Positions 1-8,549 are shown, counted from the stretch's first letter. The stretch is DNA of 64,000 nucleotides from Rathayibacter sp. VKM Ac-2856 (GCF_013205055.1 NZ_JABMLF010000003.1:186001-250000), one strand, 5' to 3'. Translations and numbers: made by a program. The notes: a model not told the origin generated them from the sequence alone.

Positions 1-600
1 ATCACCGAGCTGCCCGGCGACGGGAGCCTGCTGGCGTGGACGGTCGACGACGGGTCCGACTCCGACGTCGTGGCCGCGTACGCGCAGTTCGCGAAGGACA
101 CCGGGACGCGGCTCACCTTCTTCCTCAACGGGAAGTACGACTCCTGGACCGTGAACGCACCCGCGCTCGCGCCGCTGGTCGCCGGCGGGCAGGTGCAGCT
201 CGCGAACCACACCTGGTCGCACGCGGATCTGACCTCGCTCTCGACCGACGGGATCCAGGAGGAGCTCGGCCGGAACGGCGAGTTCATCCGCGCCACCTAC
301 GGGGTGGAGGCGGCTCCCTTCTACCGGCCGCCGTTCGGCTACACCGATGCGCGCAGCCGGACGGCCGCAGCGGCGATCGGCTACACGGCGACGACGCTCT
401 GGTACGGCTCGCTCTCGGACTCCGGTCGGATCACGCCGGAGCAGCTGCTCGGCTTCGCGGACGAGTGGTTCCGGCCGCAGCGGATCGTGATCGGGCACGC
501 CAACTTCGACCCCGTGACGACGGTCTACGCGCAGCTGGTCGACCTCCTGCGCGAGCGCTCCCTGCAGACGGTGACCCTCCGCGACGTCTTCGCCGTCTGA
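1..600 (+). CDS. Polysaccharide deacetylase (NodB/CE4 family), 5' truncated by window edge
   Basis: The open frame runs from base 1, so the N-terminus lies outside the window; 199 residues are visible. CE4 enzymes remove N- or O-acetyl groups from cell-wall or extracellular polysaccharides with a bound metal ion. Visible motifs in family order are TVDDG at residues 14-18 (motif 1, usually TFDDG, with the catalytic and metal Asp), HTWSH at 70-74 (the HxxxH metal ligands) and RPPFGY starting at 109 (motif 3). The C-terminus is short and ends RDVFAV. Downstream is a family A palindrome and then the convergent lysG-type gene. Substrate cannot be told from the sequence; any signal peptide would be upstream. 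Confidence 0.85.
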   Translation: MTELPGDGSLLAWTVDDGSDSDVVAAYAQFAKDTGTRLTFFLNGKYDSWTVNAPALAPLVAGGQVQLANHTWSHADLTSLSTDGIQEELGRNGEFIRATYGVEAAPFYRPPFGYTDARSRTAAAAIGYTATTLWYGSLSDSGRITPEQLLGFADEWFRPQRIVIGHANFDPVTTVYAQLVDLLRERSLQTVTLRDVFAV

Positions 601-614
601 CCCCCTCTTCGCTC

Positions 615-677
615 CCGCGAGATGCCACTTGTGCACGCCCGACACGGCGTGTCGCGTGCACAAGTGGCATCTCGCGG
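615..677. repeat. Family A 63-bp palindromic element, copy 1
   Basis: Two 23-nt arms (left begins CCGCGAGATGCCACTTG) flank a 17-nt loop ending in the conserved GGCGTGTCG. It lies 14 bp after the deacetylase stop and 14 bp before the convergent LysR stop. Flanking bases (CCCTCTTCGCTC left, GCGGAAGAGGG right) also pair and lengthen the stem to about 40 bp. Likely a bidirectional transcription terminator. Confidence 0.9.
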
Positions 678-691
678 AAGCGGAAGAGGGG

Positions 692-1576
692 TCAGGGGCG
701 GAGTGCGGCTCGGGCGCCGGCGGTGATCGCGGCGGCGACGGCGTCGAGGCTCGGGGTGCGCAGCGCCCACTGCTGCCAGTGGAGGGGGACGTCGACGGGG
801 GCGCCGCCGAGGGCGACGAGGCCCGCGGCGCCGACGGGGGCCTGCAGCTCGGGCAGCATGCCCCAGCCGAGACCGAGGCGGACGGCCTGCTCGAAGTCGG
901 CCGAGCCGGGCACCCGGTGCTGCGGGGGTCGCGCCTCGACGCCGGCCGCGGCGAGGAAGCGGGCCTGCAGGCGGTCCTTCTCGTCGAAGACGACGACGGG
1001 AGCGACGGCGAGCGCCGCCGCGTCCGGTCCGTCCGGGAACCAGCGCTCGGCGAAGGCGGGCGCGGCCATCGCCCGGTAGCGCATCGTGCCGAGCCGCTCG
1101 ACGGTGCAGCCGAGCACCGCCTCCGCCTCGGCCGTCACCGCGGCGAGCACGGTGCCGTCGCGCAGGAACGCGGTGGTGTGCTCCTGGTCCTCGCGGTGCA
1201 GCTCGACGACGACCTCGGGGACGGTCGCGAGCGCGGGGAGCACCCAGGTCGCGAGCGAGTCGGCGTTGACGGCCATCGGCACCGTGACCGGGCCGCGCCC
1301 CTCCCGCGGGCCGCCGTCGAGCGCGCGGACCGCGTCCTCGGCGAGGAGCTCGATCTGGCGGGCCAGGCGGAGCAGACCGGCGCCCGCCTCGGTCGCGACG
1401 ACGGGGCGCGAGCGCACCAGGAGGACGCGGCCGGCGGCCGACTCGAGCGCCTTGATCCGCTGGCTGAGCGCCGAGGGAGTGACGTGCAGCTCGCGGGCGG
1501 CGGCGTCGAAGGAGCCGAAGCGGACGGCGGCCGCGAGGGCGCGGAGGCGGGCGAGGTCGAGGTCGTCGGTCAGCAT
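692..1576 (-). CDS. lysG: LysR-family regulator, LysG/ArgP type
   Basis: A 294-residue LysR-type regulator: winged helix-turn-helix over about residues 5-60 (SFDAAARELHVTPSALSQRI) followed by a periplasmic-binding-like effector domain. It is divergent from a LysE-family exporter with an 83-bp gap, the classic lysG-lysE arrangement of Corynebacterium, in which LysG activates lysE when basic amino acids accumulate. The ATG has a good Shine-Dalgarno (GAGGAG, 4 nt away). Family assignment is firm; lysine or arginine as co-inducer is inferred from the neighbour. Confidence 0.88.
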   Translation of the reverse strand: MLTDDLDLARLRALAAAVRFGSFDAAARELHVTPSALSQRIKALESAAGRVLLVRSRPVVATEAGAGLLRLARQIELLAEDAVRALDGGPREGRGPVTVPMAVNADSLATWVLPALATVPEVVVELHREDQEHTTAFLRDGTVLAAVTAEAEAVLGCTVERLGTMRYRAMAAPAFAERWFPDGPDAAALAVAPVVVFDEKDRLQARFLAAAGVEARPPQHRVPGSADFEQAVRLGLGWGMLPELQAPVGAAGLVALGGAPVDVPLHWQQWALRTPSLDAVAAAITAGARAALRP

Positions 1577-1646
1577 CGCGCTCCTCGCATCAGTCGTGCT
1601 TACGGTACTGAAGGAGCATGAGCTGGTCTACAGGAGCGGCGGGGCC

Positions 1647-1652
1647 TACCGT
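1647..1652 (+). promoter_or_regulatory. Leaderless -10 box (TACCGT) for lysE
   Basis: TACCGT sits exactly 7 nt before the GTG at 1660. An in-frame ATG at 1618 has AAGGAG only 1 nt away, too close to serve. The hexamer therefore decides the start. Confidence 0.6.
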
Positions 1653-1659
1653 CGGAGCC

Positions 1660-2271
1660 GTGTCCCCCCTCCTCGCCGCCGTGTCCGGCCTCGGCTTCGG
1701 CCTCTCGCTCATCATCGCCATCGGTGCGCAGAACGCGTTCGTGCTGCGGCAGGGGCTGCGGCGCGAGCACGTGCTCGCCGTCGTCGCGATCTGCGCCCTC
1801 GCGGACGCCGCGCTGATCGTCCTCGGCATCGCCGGGATCGGCGCCGTCATCGAGTCGGCACCGTGGCTGCTGGTCGTGATCCGCTGGGGCGGGATCGTGT
1901 TCCTCCTCGCCTACGCGGTGCTCGCCGCGCGGCGGGCACTGCGCCCGGGGACGCTCGAGGGCGATCCGGCCGGCGCCTCCACCTCGCTGCGCACGGCGAT
2001 CGGCACCTGCCTGGCCCTGACGCTGCTGAACCCGCACGTCTACCTCGACACCGTCGTGCTGCTGGGCTCGGTGGCGAACACGCACGGCGACGAGCGCTGG
2101 TGGTTCGGCGCGGGGGCGGCGCTGGGCAGCGTGCTGTGGTTCACGGCGCTGGGCGTCGGGGCGCGGGCGCTGCGGCCGCTGTTCCGGAGCCGGACGGCCT
2201 GGCGCGTGCTCGACGGGGCGGTCGCGGTCGTGATGGTGGTGCTGGCGGTGTCGCTGGCGCTGTCGTCCTGA
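1660..2271 (+). CDS. lysE: LysE/ArgO family amino-acid exporter
   Basis: A 203-residue inner-membrane protein with about six hydrophobic segments and the LysE N-terminal signature (SLIIAIGAQNAFVLRQGLRREH). The family exports L-lysine and/or L-arginine, protecting cells growing on peptides. I chose GTG 1660, because the -10 hexamer TACCGT lies 7 nt upstream and the resulting N-terminus matches family lengths (ArgO about 211, LysE about 233). An ATG at 1618 would add 14 polar residues. Regulation by the divergent LysR gene is likely. Lysine versus arginine preference cannot be read from the sequence. Confidence 0.88.
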   Translation: MSPLLAAVSGLGFGLSLIIAIGAQNAFVLRQGLRREHVLAVVAICALADAALIVLGIAGIGAVIESAPWLLVVIRWGGIVFLLAYAVLAARRALRPGTLEGDPAGASTSLRTAIGTCLALTLLNPHVYLDTVVLLGSVANTHGDERWWFGAGAALGSVLWFTALGVGARALRPLFRSRTAWRVLDGAVAVVMVVLAVSLALSS

Positions 2272-2339
2272 GCAGGCCGGGGCTCCCGAGCAAGCGATCT
2301 CGTCCTGAGCGGGCGCCGGCGTGCTGAGCGGGCCGGGGC

Positions 2340-2969
2340 TCAGCCCGCGCGGACCATCGTGCGGGCGGCGAGGAGCCAGACGACCCCCGTGGCGAGGATC
2401 AGCAGCGACCCGACGAGCGACGCCGCGATCGAGATCCCGATCAGCAGCTCCTGGGACGGCGTCGCCGTGACCAGCAGGGGCACCGAGGTCGCGAAGCCGC
2501 CCACGGCGTTCACACCCACGGCGACGGCGGCGATCACGACCACCCGCCGCGGGACGGTGCGCGAGCGAGCGAGCGCGACGAGCCCCACCACTCCGGCGAC
2601 CAGCGACAGCACGGCGAGGGTGAGCACGAGCGTCGAGGCGGTGATCATCTCGGGTGTGGGAGTCGAGCCCGTCGTGCTCGGCGAGGACCACCTGATGATC
2701 GGCCGCAGCACGATCAGCACCGCGAAGACGATCAGTGCCGTCGCGCCGGTCGCGCCGACCAGCCCGCCCTTCGAGTCGGCCCCGCGCGCGAGGACCGACG
2801 CGGCGGCCGCGAGCAGCCCCGCGCCGAGCAGCACGACCGCGCGTGCCGCGAGCACGGATCCGGAGCCGGCCGGGACGACGAGGAACAGGACCTCGAGCAG
2901 CCCCGCCCCGGCGACGAACAGGCCGGCCAGGCGCAGCGTCGCCGCGCGCGAGGCGGTCGGAGCGGTCAT
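2340..2969 (-). CDS. Integral membrane protein, function unknown
   Basis: 209 residues with six predicted membrane helices (for example LFVAGAGLLEVLFLVV near the N-terminus and SLVGSLLILATGVVWLL near the C-terminus), alternating with short polar loops. I do not recognise a family. ATG is preceded by AGAGGGGA at suitable distance, and a TAGCGT box lies about 30 nt further upstream. It is divergent from the GntR/DUF1648 pair. The gap before it (2272-2339) holds two GC-rich near-repeats containing GAGCGGGC or GAGCAGGC and GGGGCTC. Confidence 0.7.
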   Translation of the reverse strand: MTAPTASRAATLRLAGLFVAGAGLLEVLFLVVPAGSGSVLAARAVVLLGAGLLAAAASVLARGADSKGGLVGATGATALIVFAVLIVLRPIIRWSSPSTTGSTPTPEMITASTLVLTLAVLSLVAGVVGLVALARSRTVPRRVVVIAAVAVGVNAVGGFATSVPLLVTATPSQELLIGISIAASLVGSLLILATGVVWLLAARTMVRAG

Positions 2970-3035
2970 CGGGGTCCCCTCTCCCGGACTGGTCCTCCCA
3001 CGCTAGCGCGCCTTCCCTCACTCGCATTGTTCTAC

Positions 3036-3041
3036 TAACAT
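3036..3041 (+). promoter_or_regulatory. Leaderless -10 box (TAACAT) for the GntR gene
   Basis: TAACAT ends 7 nt before the ATG at 3049. It overlaps an earlier in-frame ATG at 3040, which makes 3049 the better start. Confidence 0.6.
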
Positions 3042-3048
3042 GGCGAAC

Positions 3049-3402
3049 ATGCTGCTGCGCGTCGACCACTCCTCACCGCGCTCGCTGGCCGATCAGCTCG
3101 AGGCGCAGGTCCGCGCCGCGGTGGCGTCCGGCGAGCTGTCGGCGGGCGATCGTCTGCCGCCGGCGCGCGAGCTCGCCGACTCCCTCGGCATCAACATGCA
3201 CACCGTGCTGCGCGCGTACGCCGCGCTCCGCGACGACGGCCTCCTCGAGATGCGCCGCGGCCGGGGCGCCTGGGTGGCGGAGTCCGCCGGCCCGGGACTC
3301 GTGCGCGTCACCGCCCTCGTCGAGCAGCTCGCCGCCGAGGCCCGCCGCAGCGGCATCAGCCGCGCGGACGTCATCCGATTCCTCGAGAGGACCGCACTGT
3401 GA
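3049..3402 (+). CDS. GntR-family regulator, YtrA subfamily
   Basis: 117 residues: an N-terminal GntR winged helix (SPRSLADQLEAQVRAAV then LPPARELADSLGINMHTVLRAY) with only a short C-terminal helical tail, which is the YtrA subfamily. Such regulators usually repress the membrane-protein genes next to them. The start at 3049 follows a TAACAT hexamer at leaderless spacing. The stop overlaps the next gene (GTGA), so the two are translationally coupled. It probably controls its own operon; the effector is unknown. Confidence 0.85.
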   Translation: MLLRVDHSSPRSLADQLEAQVRAAVASGELSAGDRLPPARELADSLGINMHTVLRAYAALRDDGLLEMRRGRGAWVAESAGPGLVRVTALVEQLAAEARRSGISRADVIRFLERTAL

Positions 3403-4376
3403 CCACCACCCGCACCTCGACCATCTCCGGGTCGCGACCTCGCGCGCTCGTCGCCGCCGCGTCGCTCCTGATCCCCGCCGCCGGGATCCTCGTCTCGCGG
3501 GCGGTCCTCGCCGACCGGCTCCCGCCGGTGCTCGCCTCGCACTGGTCGAGCACGGGCGCCGCGGACGAGTCGCAGCCGGTCGGGGCCCTCCTCGCGCTGG
3601 CGCTGCTGCTGGCGGGCGTCCCCGCCGTCGCCGGACTCGTCGCGGCGGCGCTCGGCCGAGGCTCGAGGCTCCTGCTCGGCGGTCTCGGCCTGGTCGCCGG
3701 ACTCGGCGCCGGCGCCTGGGCGACCTCGGTCGGGACGACGCTCGCCGCGGGCTCCGCGGAGGAGGCCGTGCTCGGCGCCTGGCTCGTCGCACTCCTGGGC
3801 AGCGGCGCCTTCGCCGTGATCCCCGCGCTGCTCGCCCCGCCGACCCGGCACGCACCACGGATCGCCGCGGACGGCCTGCCGCTCGGCGGCGAGGAGACCG
3901 GCGCCTGGTCGCACACCGTCACCGGCAGGGTCTTCGCCGTCACCGGAGCGGTGCTGGTGGGCAGCACCGCGATCGCCGTGACGAGCCTGCTCGCGACGGA
4001 CGCCACGGGTCCGGCGATCGCGATGGGGATCGTCCTCGGGGCGAGCGCGATCGTGATGCTCGGCTTCACCCGCCTGCGCGTCACCGCGGACCGCCGCGGC
4101 CTCCGCGTCGTCTCGAAGGTGCTCGGGATCCCGCTGCGCCGCATCCCGCTGTCATCGATGGCCTCGGTGAGCACCGCGGCGCTCCGACCGTCGGAGTGGG
4201 GCGGCTGGGGCTACCGGATGTCGCCCGGCCGCTCGGCCCTCATCCTCCGCTCCGGGCCGGGGCTCGTCGTGACCACCACGCGCGGCAGCGAGTTCGCGAT
4301 CACCCTCAGCGACCCGGAGACCCCGGCCGCACTCCTCGAGACCCTGCGCCGACGCACGGAGGGCCGACGCGCGTAG
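3399..4376 (+). CDS. DUF1648-type membrane protein
   Basis: 325 residues with an N-terminal DUF1648 motif (LPPVLASHWSSTGAADES at about 42-59, the typical P-HW--G pattern between helices 1 and 2), then four or five further hydrophobic segments. The C-terminal 100 residues look soluble and PH-like (RRGLRVVSKVLGIPLRRIPL). It starts with GTG inside the stop of the GntR gene. The GntR(YtrA)/DUF1648 pair recurs in Gram-positive bacteria and is thought to relate to envelope stress, but no biochemical role is established here. Confidence 0.75.
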   Translation: MTTTRTSTISGSRPRALVAAASLLIPAAGILVSRAVLADRLPPVLASHWSSTGAADESQPVGALLALALLLAGVPAVAGLVAAALGRGSRLLLGGLGLVAGLGAGAWATSVGTTLAAGSAEEAVLGAWLVALLGSGAFAVIPALLAPPTRHAPRIAADGLPLGGEETGAWSHTVTGRVFAVTGAVLVGSTAIAVTSLLATDATGPAIAMGIVLGASAIVMLGFTRLRVTADRRGLRVVSKVLGIPLRRIPLSSMASVSTAALRPSEWGGWGYRMSPGRSALILRSGPGLVVTTTRGSEFAITLSDPETPAALLETLRRRTEGRRA

Positions 4377-4427
4377 GGTGCGAGCGCGGCCGGTGGTCGC
4401 CGCGGGAGTGGGCACGAGGGAGTGGGC

Positions 4428-4967
4428 ATGGAAGCGGGCAGGGACACGGGCGAGGACGCGGGGAACGACGGGCTGCGCAGCAGGACGGTGACCTGGCACG
4501 ATCCGATGGCGGGCGCGGCCGCGGCGATGCGGATGAGCGGGCTCGCCTACCTCCGCGCGATGAAGGACGGGACGATCCCGCCGCCGCCGATCATCACGCT
4601 GATGAACATGGACCTCGGCGAGGTCGACGAGGGGCGGGTGGAGTTCCGCTGCTCGCCGGACGAGTCGCACTACAACCCGATCGGGCGGGTGCACGGCGGA
4701 TTCGTCTGCACGGTGCTCGACTCGGCCGCGGGCTGCGCGGTGCAGTCGACCCTGCCGGCGGGCGTCGGCTACACCTCGCTCGATCTCACCGTCAGCTACC
4801 TGCGCGGCCTGCACAGCGACAGCGGCGAGCTGCTCGCCGTCGGCACCGTCGTGAAGCCCGGGCGGCGCGTGGCGTTCGCCGAGGCGAGGGTGACCGACGC
4901 GCAGGGCCGCCTGGTCGCGACGGCCACGTCGACGCTGCTGGTCTTCCCCCTCGGCGAGGGCGCCTGA
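4428..4967 (+). CDS. PaaI-family acyl-CoA thioesterase (hotdog fold)
   Basis: 179 residues. The hotdog core spans about residues 55-175 with the thioesterase signature NPIGRVHGGFVCTVLDSAAG (the HGG before the central helix) and the strand GYTSLDLTVSYLR. Members hydrolyse acyl- or aryl-CoA thioesters; the substrate is unknown. ATG 4428 has GGGAG 5 nt upstream; a GTG at 4422 is the alternative. The first 35 residues are polar and poorly conserved in character. A family B repeat array follows. Confidence 0.8.
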   Translation: MEAGRDTGEDAGNDGLRSRTVTWHDPMAGAAAAMRMSGLAYLRAMKDGTIPPPPIITLMNMDLGEVDEGRVEFRCSPDESHYNPIGRVHGGFVCTVLDSAAGCAVQSTLPAGVGYTSLDLTVSYLRGLHSDSGELLAVGTVVKPGRRVAFAEARVTDAQGRLVATATSTLLVFPLGEGA

Positions 4968-5008
4968 CGCCTCGCGGAGCCGTCGGGGAGCACGAGAGAG
5001 CGCCCGCC

Positions 5009-5201
5009 CATGCTGGTCGAGTAGCCCGCAGGGCGTATCGAGACCCGCCGTCGTTCGCAGGGCGGGTGTGCAGGCCGGACTTCTGAGAGCCGTGGATCTC
5101 GATACGCCCGCTGCGCGGGCTACTCGATCAGCATGGCCGCCCGCTGCGCGGGCTGCTCGATCAGCATGACCGCCCGCTGCGCGGGCTACTCGATCAGCAT
5201 G
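5009..5201. repeat. Family B REP-like array, locus 1 (four modules)
   Basis: One module in the CATG-first orientation (5009-5044), then a full inverted module (5095-5135), then two shorter tandem copies ending at 5168 and 5201, each carrying CCCGCTGCGCGGGCTxCTCGATCAGCATG-type sequence. It lies between two genes on the + strand. The rest of the 378-bp gap (5202-5345) shows no gene; it holds imperfect GGCACT/AGTGCC pairing only. Confidence 0.85.
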
Positions 5202-5345
5202 GAGCGCGGGGTGGTCGGTCGGACCAACGCGCGGCACTGGCACGAACGCGGGGGCGCCGCAAGTGCCAACGCTCGTTCTCGCGCTGTGGTCGCATGGTGC
5301 TCGGACGCCGCCGCTCGGGCGGCTCCGTGATGCGACAGGACCTGC

Positions 5346-6794
5346 ATGCCCACGACCGCGAGCCGGCCGACGATCTTCGCCCTGCACGGGCTCGGCCTCA
5401 GCGGCCGCCTCTTCGATCCGCTCGCGCGGGAGCTCGCCGGCACGGCGGACGTGGTTGCGATCGACCTGCCGGGCTACGGCGACGCGCGCGACGCCGTCGA
5501 CACCTCCCTCGCCGCGATGACCACCGCGGTGATCCGCGTGATCCGCGAGCACGGCGCGACGCGCTGGCTGCTCGTCGGGCACAGCATGGGCGGCAAGGTC
5601 GCCTCGCTGGTCGCCGAGCGCACGCTGTCCGGCCGCTCCGGGCTCTTCGGGCTCGCGGGCGTCGTCCTGCTCGCCGGGTCGCCGCTCTCGCCCGAGCCGA
5701 TGCCCGAGGAGAAGCGGAGCGAGATGCTCGGCTGGGCCGCCGACGGCCCCCTCTCCGAGCAGCACGCCCGCGAGTTCCTCGAGCAGAACATCGGCGGCGC
5801 CCTGCCCGCCGCCGAGCAGGAGCAGGCGCTCGCCGATCTGCTCCGCTCCTCCCCCGCCGCCTGGCGCGACTGGCTGCAGAGCGGCAGCCGCGAGGACCGC
5901 AGCGACCTCGCCGACGCGCTCCGCGCCCTGCCCGCCCTGCTGATCGCGGGCGGGGAGGACGGCGACCTCGGTGCCGACGGCCAGCGCGCGACGAACGCCC
6001 GGACGTACCCGCGCGCCGGCCTCGTCGAGCTGCCCGGTGCCGGGCACCTGCTGCCGATCGAGCGGCCGGTCGAGGTCGCCGCGGCGATCCGCGCCTTCTG
6101 GGACGAGGAGGCCGGCACCGGCCCGGCCGTGCCCGCCGACGTCGCGGCCACGATCCGCTCCAGCCGCACCACCTCGCGGATCCGCGCCCTCTTCGCCGAG
6201 CGGCTGCTCGCCGACGACCCCGGGTACGCGCCCGCCGCGCTCAGCCCCGCCCAGCTGACGACGCTGCGCGCCGTCGCCGACCGCGTCGTGCCGCAGGACA
6301 GCGGCGAGAGCGCCGTCGCGGGACGGATCGACCTGGCCGCCCGCGTCGACGCCCAGCTCGCGGCCGGCCGCGGCGACGGCTGGCGCAACGCCGACCTGCC
6401 CAGCGACCCGGAGGCCTACCGCCTCGGCCTCGACGCCCTCGAGGGCTTCGCCGCCCTGGCGCCCGCGGAGCAGGACGCCCGCCTGGAGGCGCTCGGAACG
6501 GAGCCGCTCGGGGCGTTCGGCGCGGAGCAGGCGAAGGCCTGGTTCGAGGACTGCCGCAACGACCTGGTCCGGCAGTGGCTCGCGCACCCCGCGAGCCTCG
6601 CGCGCATCGGCTTCGACGGCTACGCGACCGGCGGCGACGTCCTCCCGCTCCTCGGCTTCACCGCGCTCGCCGCCGGCGATCACGACACCTGGGAGCCCGG
6701 CACGGCGCGGACGATCACCGTGGCGAGCAGCACCTCACCGAGCAGCACCACGCAGGACAGCACCCTGCAGACCAGCACGAGGGATCCCCGATGA
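5346..6794 (+). CDS. Alpha/beta-hydrolase fused to gluconate 2-dehydrogenase subunit-3-like domain
   Basis: 482 residues in two parts. Residues 1-255 are an alpha/beta-hydrolase with nucleophile Ser80 in GHSMG, an acidic residue near 205 and His234 in GAGHLLP. Residues about 275-450 resemble the gluconate 2-dehydrogenase subunit 3 / FAD-glucose dehydrogenase gamma family (ALSPAQLTTLRAVADRVVPQ). That family normally exists as a separate small subunit, often with a Tat signal, partnering a GMC flavosubunit; no Tat signal is seen here. The stop overlaps the GMC gene start by ATGA, so both are made together. I infer that the hydrolase may open a lactone made by the oxidoreductase. The C-terminal tail is Ser/Thr-rich and looks unstructured. 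Confidence 0.8.
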   Translation: MPTTASRPTIFALHGLGLSGRLFDPLARELAGTADVVAIDLPGYGDARDAVDTSLAAMTTAVIRVIREHGATRWLLVGHSMGGKVASLVAERTLSGRSGLFGLAGVVLLAGSPLSPEPMPEEKRSEMLGWAADGPLSEQHAREFLEQNIGGALPAAEQEQALADLLRSSPAAWRDWLQSGSREDRSDLADALRALPALLIAGGEDGDLGADGQRATNARTYPRAGLVELPGAGHLLPIERPVEVAAAIRAFWDEEAGTGPAVPADVAATIRSSRTTSRIRALFAERLLADDPGYAPAALSPAQLTTLRAVADRVVPQDSGESAVAGRIDLAARVDAQLAAGRGDGWRNADLPSDPEAYRLGLDALEGFAALAPAEQDARLEALGTEPLGAFGAEQAKAWFEDCRNDLVRQWLAHPASLARIGFDGYATGGDVLPLLGFTALAAGDHDTWEPGTARTITVASSTSPSSTTQDSTLQTSTRDPR

Positions 6795-8335
6795 ACACCG
6801 CGACCATGCGCCGCTACTCCCCCGACGAGATCGTCGACGCCGTCGTGATCGGCACCGGCGCCGGCGGCGCCCCGATCCTGGCGACCCTCGCCGCGCGGGG
6901 CCTCCGGGTCGTCGCGCTCGAGGCGGGGCCGCACTTCGATCCGCTGGCCTTCACCTCGGACGAGACCGAGGCGACCGAGATCAACTGGATGGAGGAGCGC
7001 CTCAGCGGCGGCAGCACGCCCACTGCCTTCGGCCCGAACAACAGCGGCCGCGGCGTCGGCGGCTCCACCCTGCACTGGGGCGCGTTCACGCCGCGCCCCG
7101 ACCCGCGCGACCTGCTGCTGCGCACCGAGTCCGGACTCGGCCGCGACTGGCCCGTCACCCACGCCGAGCTCGTCCCCTACCTCGAGCGGGCGGAGGCGAC
7201 CATCGGCGTCTCCGGACCGGCCGACTACCCGTGGGACCCGTCGCGCCGCTACCTGCAGGCGCCGGTCGACCGCAACGCCTCGGCCGACATGATGCTGCGC
7301 GGCTGCGCGGCCCTCGGGATCCGCGCCACCGACGCTCCTGCCGCCGTCCTCAGCGAGGGCCGGCACCAGGACGCCCACGGCGAGCGCGCCTCCTGCCGCA
7401 ACTGCGGTCAGTGCCACCAGGGCTGCCGCACCGGCGCCAAGGGCAGCATGGACACGTCCTACCTGCCGCTCGCGGTGCGGGACGGCGCCGAGATCCGGGC
7501 CGAGTCCTTCGTGCACGGCATCGAGCTCGACGCGGCCGGGAAGGTCAGCGCCGTCCTCTACACCGCCGACGGCGTCGAGCACCGGCAGCGCTGCTCCGCG
7601 CTGTTCCTCTGCGCGGGCGGGGTCGAGACGCCGCGGCTGCTCCTGCACACGGGGATCGCCAACAGCAGCGGGATGGTCGGGCGCAACTTCCTCGCGCACG
7701 GCGCGACCCAGGTCTGGGGCACCTTCGACCAGGAGATGCGCGGCTACCGCGGCTACCCCTCCTCCGTCATCACCGAGGACACCGTGCGCCCGGCCGACGC
7801 CGACTTCGCCGGCGGCTACCTGATCCAGAGCCTCGGCACGATGCCGCTCACGCAGGCGACCTCGTTCGTCCGCGGGGCGGGGCTGTGGGGGCCGTCGCTG
7901 ATGGCGGCCCTGGACGACTACCGCTTCCTGGCGGGCGTCGGCATCAACGCGGAGTGCCTGCCCTCGGACGACAACCGGCTCGTGCTGACCGACGAGCTCG
8001 ACGAGCACGGGGTGCCGAAGGCGCGCATCACCTTCTCGCCGGGCTCGAACGAGGAGGCGATCGACCGGCACGCGATCCGGACGATGACCGCGATCGTCGA
8101 GGCGGCGGGTGCCCGGAGCACCCGGGTCATCGCGCGGACGGCGCACACGCTCGGCACCTGCCGGATGGGCACCGACCCGGGCGACGCGGTCGTGGACGGC
8201 GACGGGCGCAGCTTCGACGTGCCGAACCTCTTCGTCTGCGACAACTCGGTCTTCCCGAGCGCCGTGATCGCGAACCCGGCGCTCCTGACGGTCGCACTGG
8301 CGCTCCGCACGGCCGACCGCTTCCTCGCGGCGTAG
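6791..8335 (+). CDS. GMC-family FAD oxidoreductase with four-cysteine cluster motif
   Basis: 514 residues. The N-terminal FAD-binding Rossmann motif GTGAGG is at 21-26, a GMC signature follows (GRGVGGSTLHWGAF, 87-100), and the C-terminal active-site region contains RTAHTLGTCRMG and NPALLTVAL. Cys202, 205, 208 and 212 form C-x2-C-x2-C-x3-C. In bacterial FAD-glucose dehydrogenase alpha subunits, cysteines in this region bind a 3Fe-4S cluster. The upstream gene supplies a subunit-3-like domain; no cytochrome c subunit gene is in the window. Substrate is probably a sugar, polyol or sugar acid, but this is inference. Confidence 0.85.
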   Translation: MNTATMRRYSPDEIVDAVVIGTGAGGAPILATLAARGLRVVALEAGPHFDPLAFTSDETEATEINWMEERLSGGSTPTAFGPNNSGRGVGGSTLHWGAFTPRPDPRDLLLRTESGLGRDWPVTHAELVPYLERAEATIGVSGPADYPWDPSRRYLQAPVDRNASADMMLRGCAALGIRATDAPAAVLSEGRHQDAHGERASCRNCGQCHQGCRTGAKGSMDTSYLPLAVRDGAEIRAESFVHGIELDAAGKVSAVLYTADGVEHRQRCSALFLCAGGVETPRLLLHTGIANSSGMVGRNFLAHGATQVWGTFDQEMRGYRGYPSSVITEDTVRPADADFAGGYLIQSLGTMPLTQATSFVRGAGLWGPSLMAALDDYRFLAGVGINAECLPSDDNRLVLTDELDEHGVPKARITFSPGSNEEAIDRHAIRTMTAIVEAAGARSTRVIARTAHTLGTCRMGTDPGDAVVDGDGRSFDVPNLFVCDNSVFPSAVIANPALLTVALALRTADRFLAA

Positions 8336-8360
8336 GCACGCGCTCCGCTCCCGTCCCCCT

Positions 8361-8423
8361 CCGCGAGATGCCACTTGTGCACGCTTTCCCCGGCGTGTCG
8401 CGCTCATAAGTGGCATCTCGCGG
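8361..8423. repeat. Family A 63-bp palindromic element, copy 2
   Basis: Same 23/17/23 layout 25 bp after the GMC stop, but the right arm is damaged (GCTCATAAG where the other copies read GTGCACAAG or GCGCACAAG). Flanks are C-rich to the left and G-rich to the right. The next 100 bp up to the ABC operon hold no gene. Confidence 0.88.
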
Positions 8424-8549
8424 CGGGGGGAGGCGAGGGAGGGGGGGAGGGAGCGCGGGCGGGACTTAATACGTCGGAAACTTCTCAGAAACGGCACAGC
8501 ATGTGGGGGCGGTTGAGTGGGGGCACACCCCTCACCCGTTGGAGCCCGC

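Noticed and set aside
1618-1659. ATG 1618 as the lysE start
   Set aside because: AAGGAG is only 1 nt away and the added residues are polar and unlike family N-termini. GTG 1660 has a -10 hexamer at leaderless spacing.
5202-5345. Small gene between the family B array and the hydrolase fusion
   Set aside because: Open frames here are short, lack ribosome sites and extend into the repeats or the hydrolase gene in the wrong frame.
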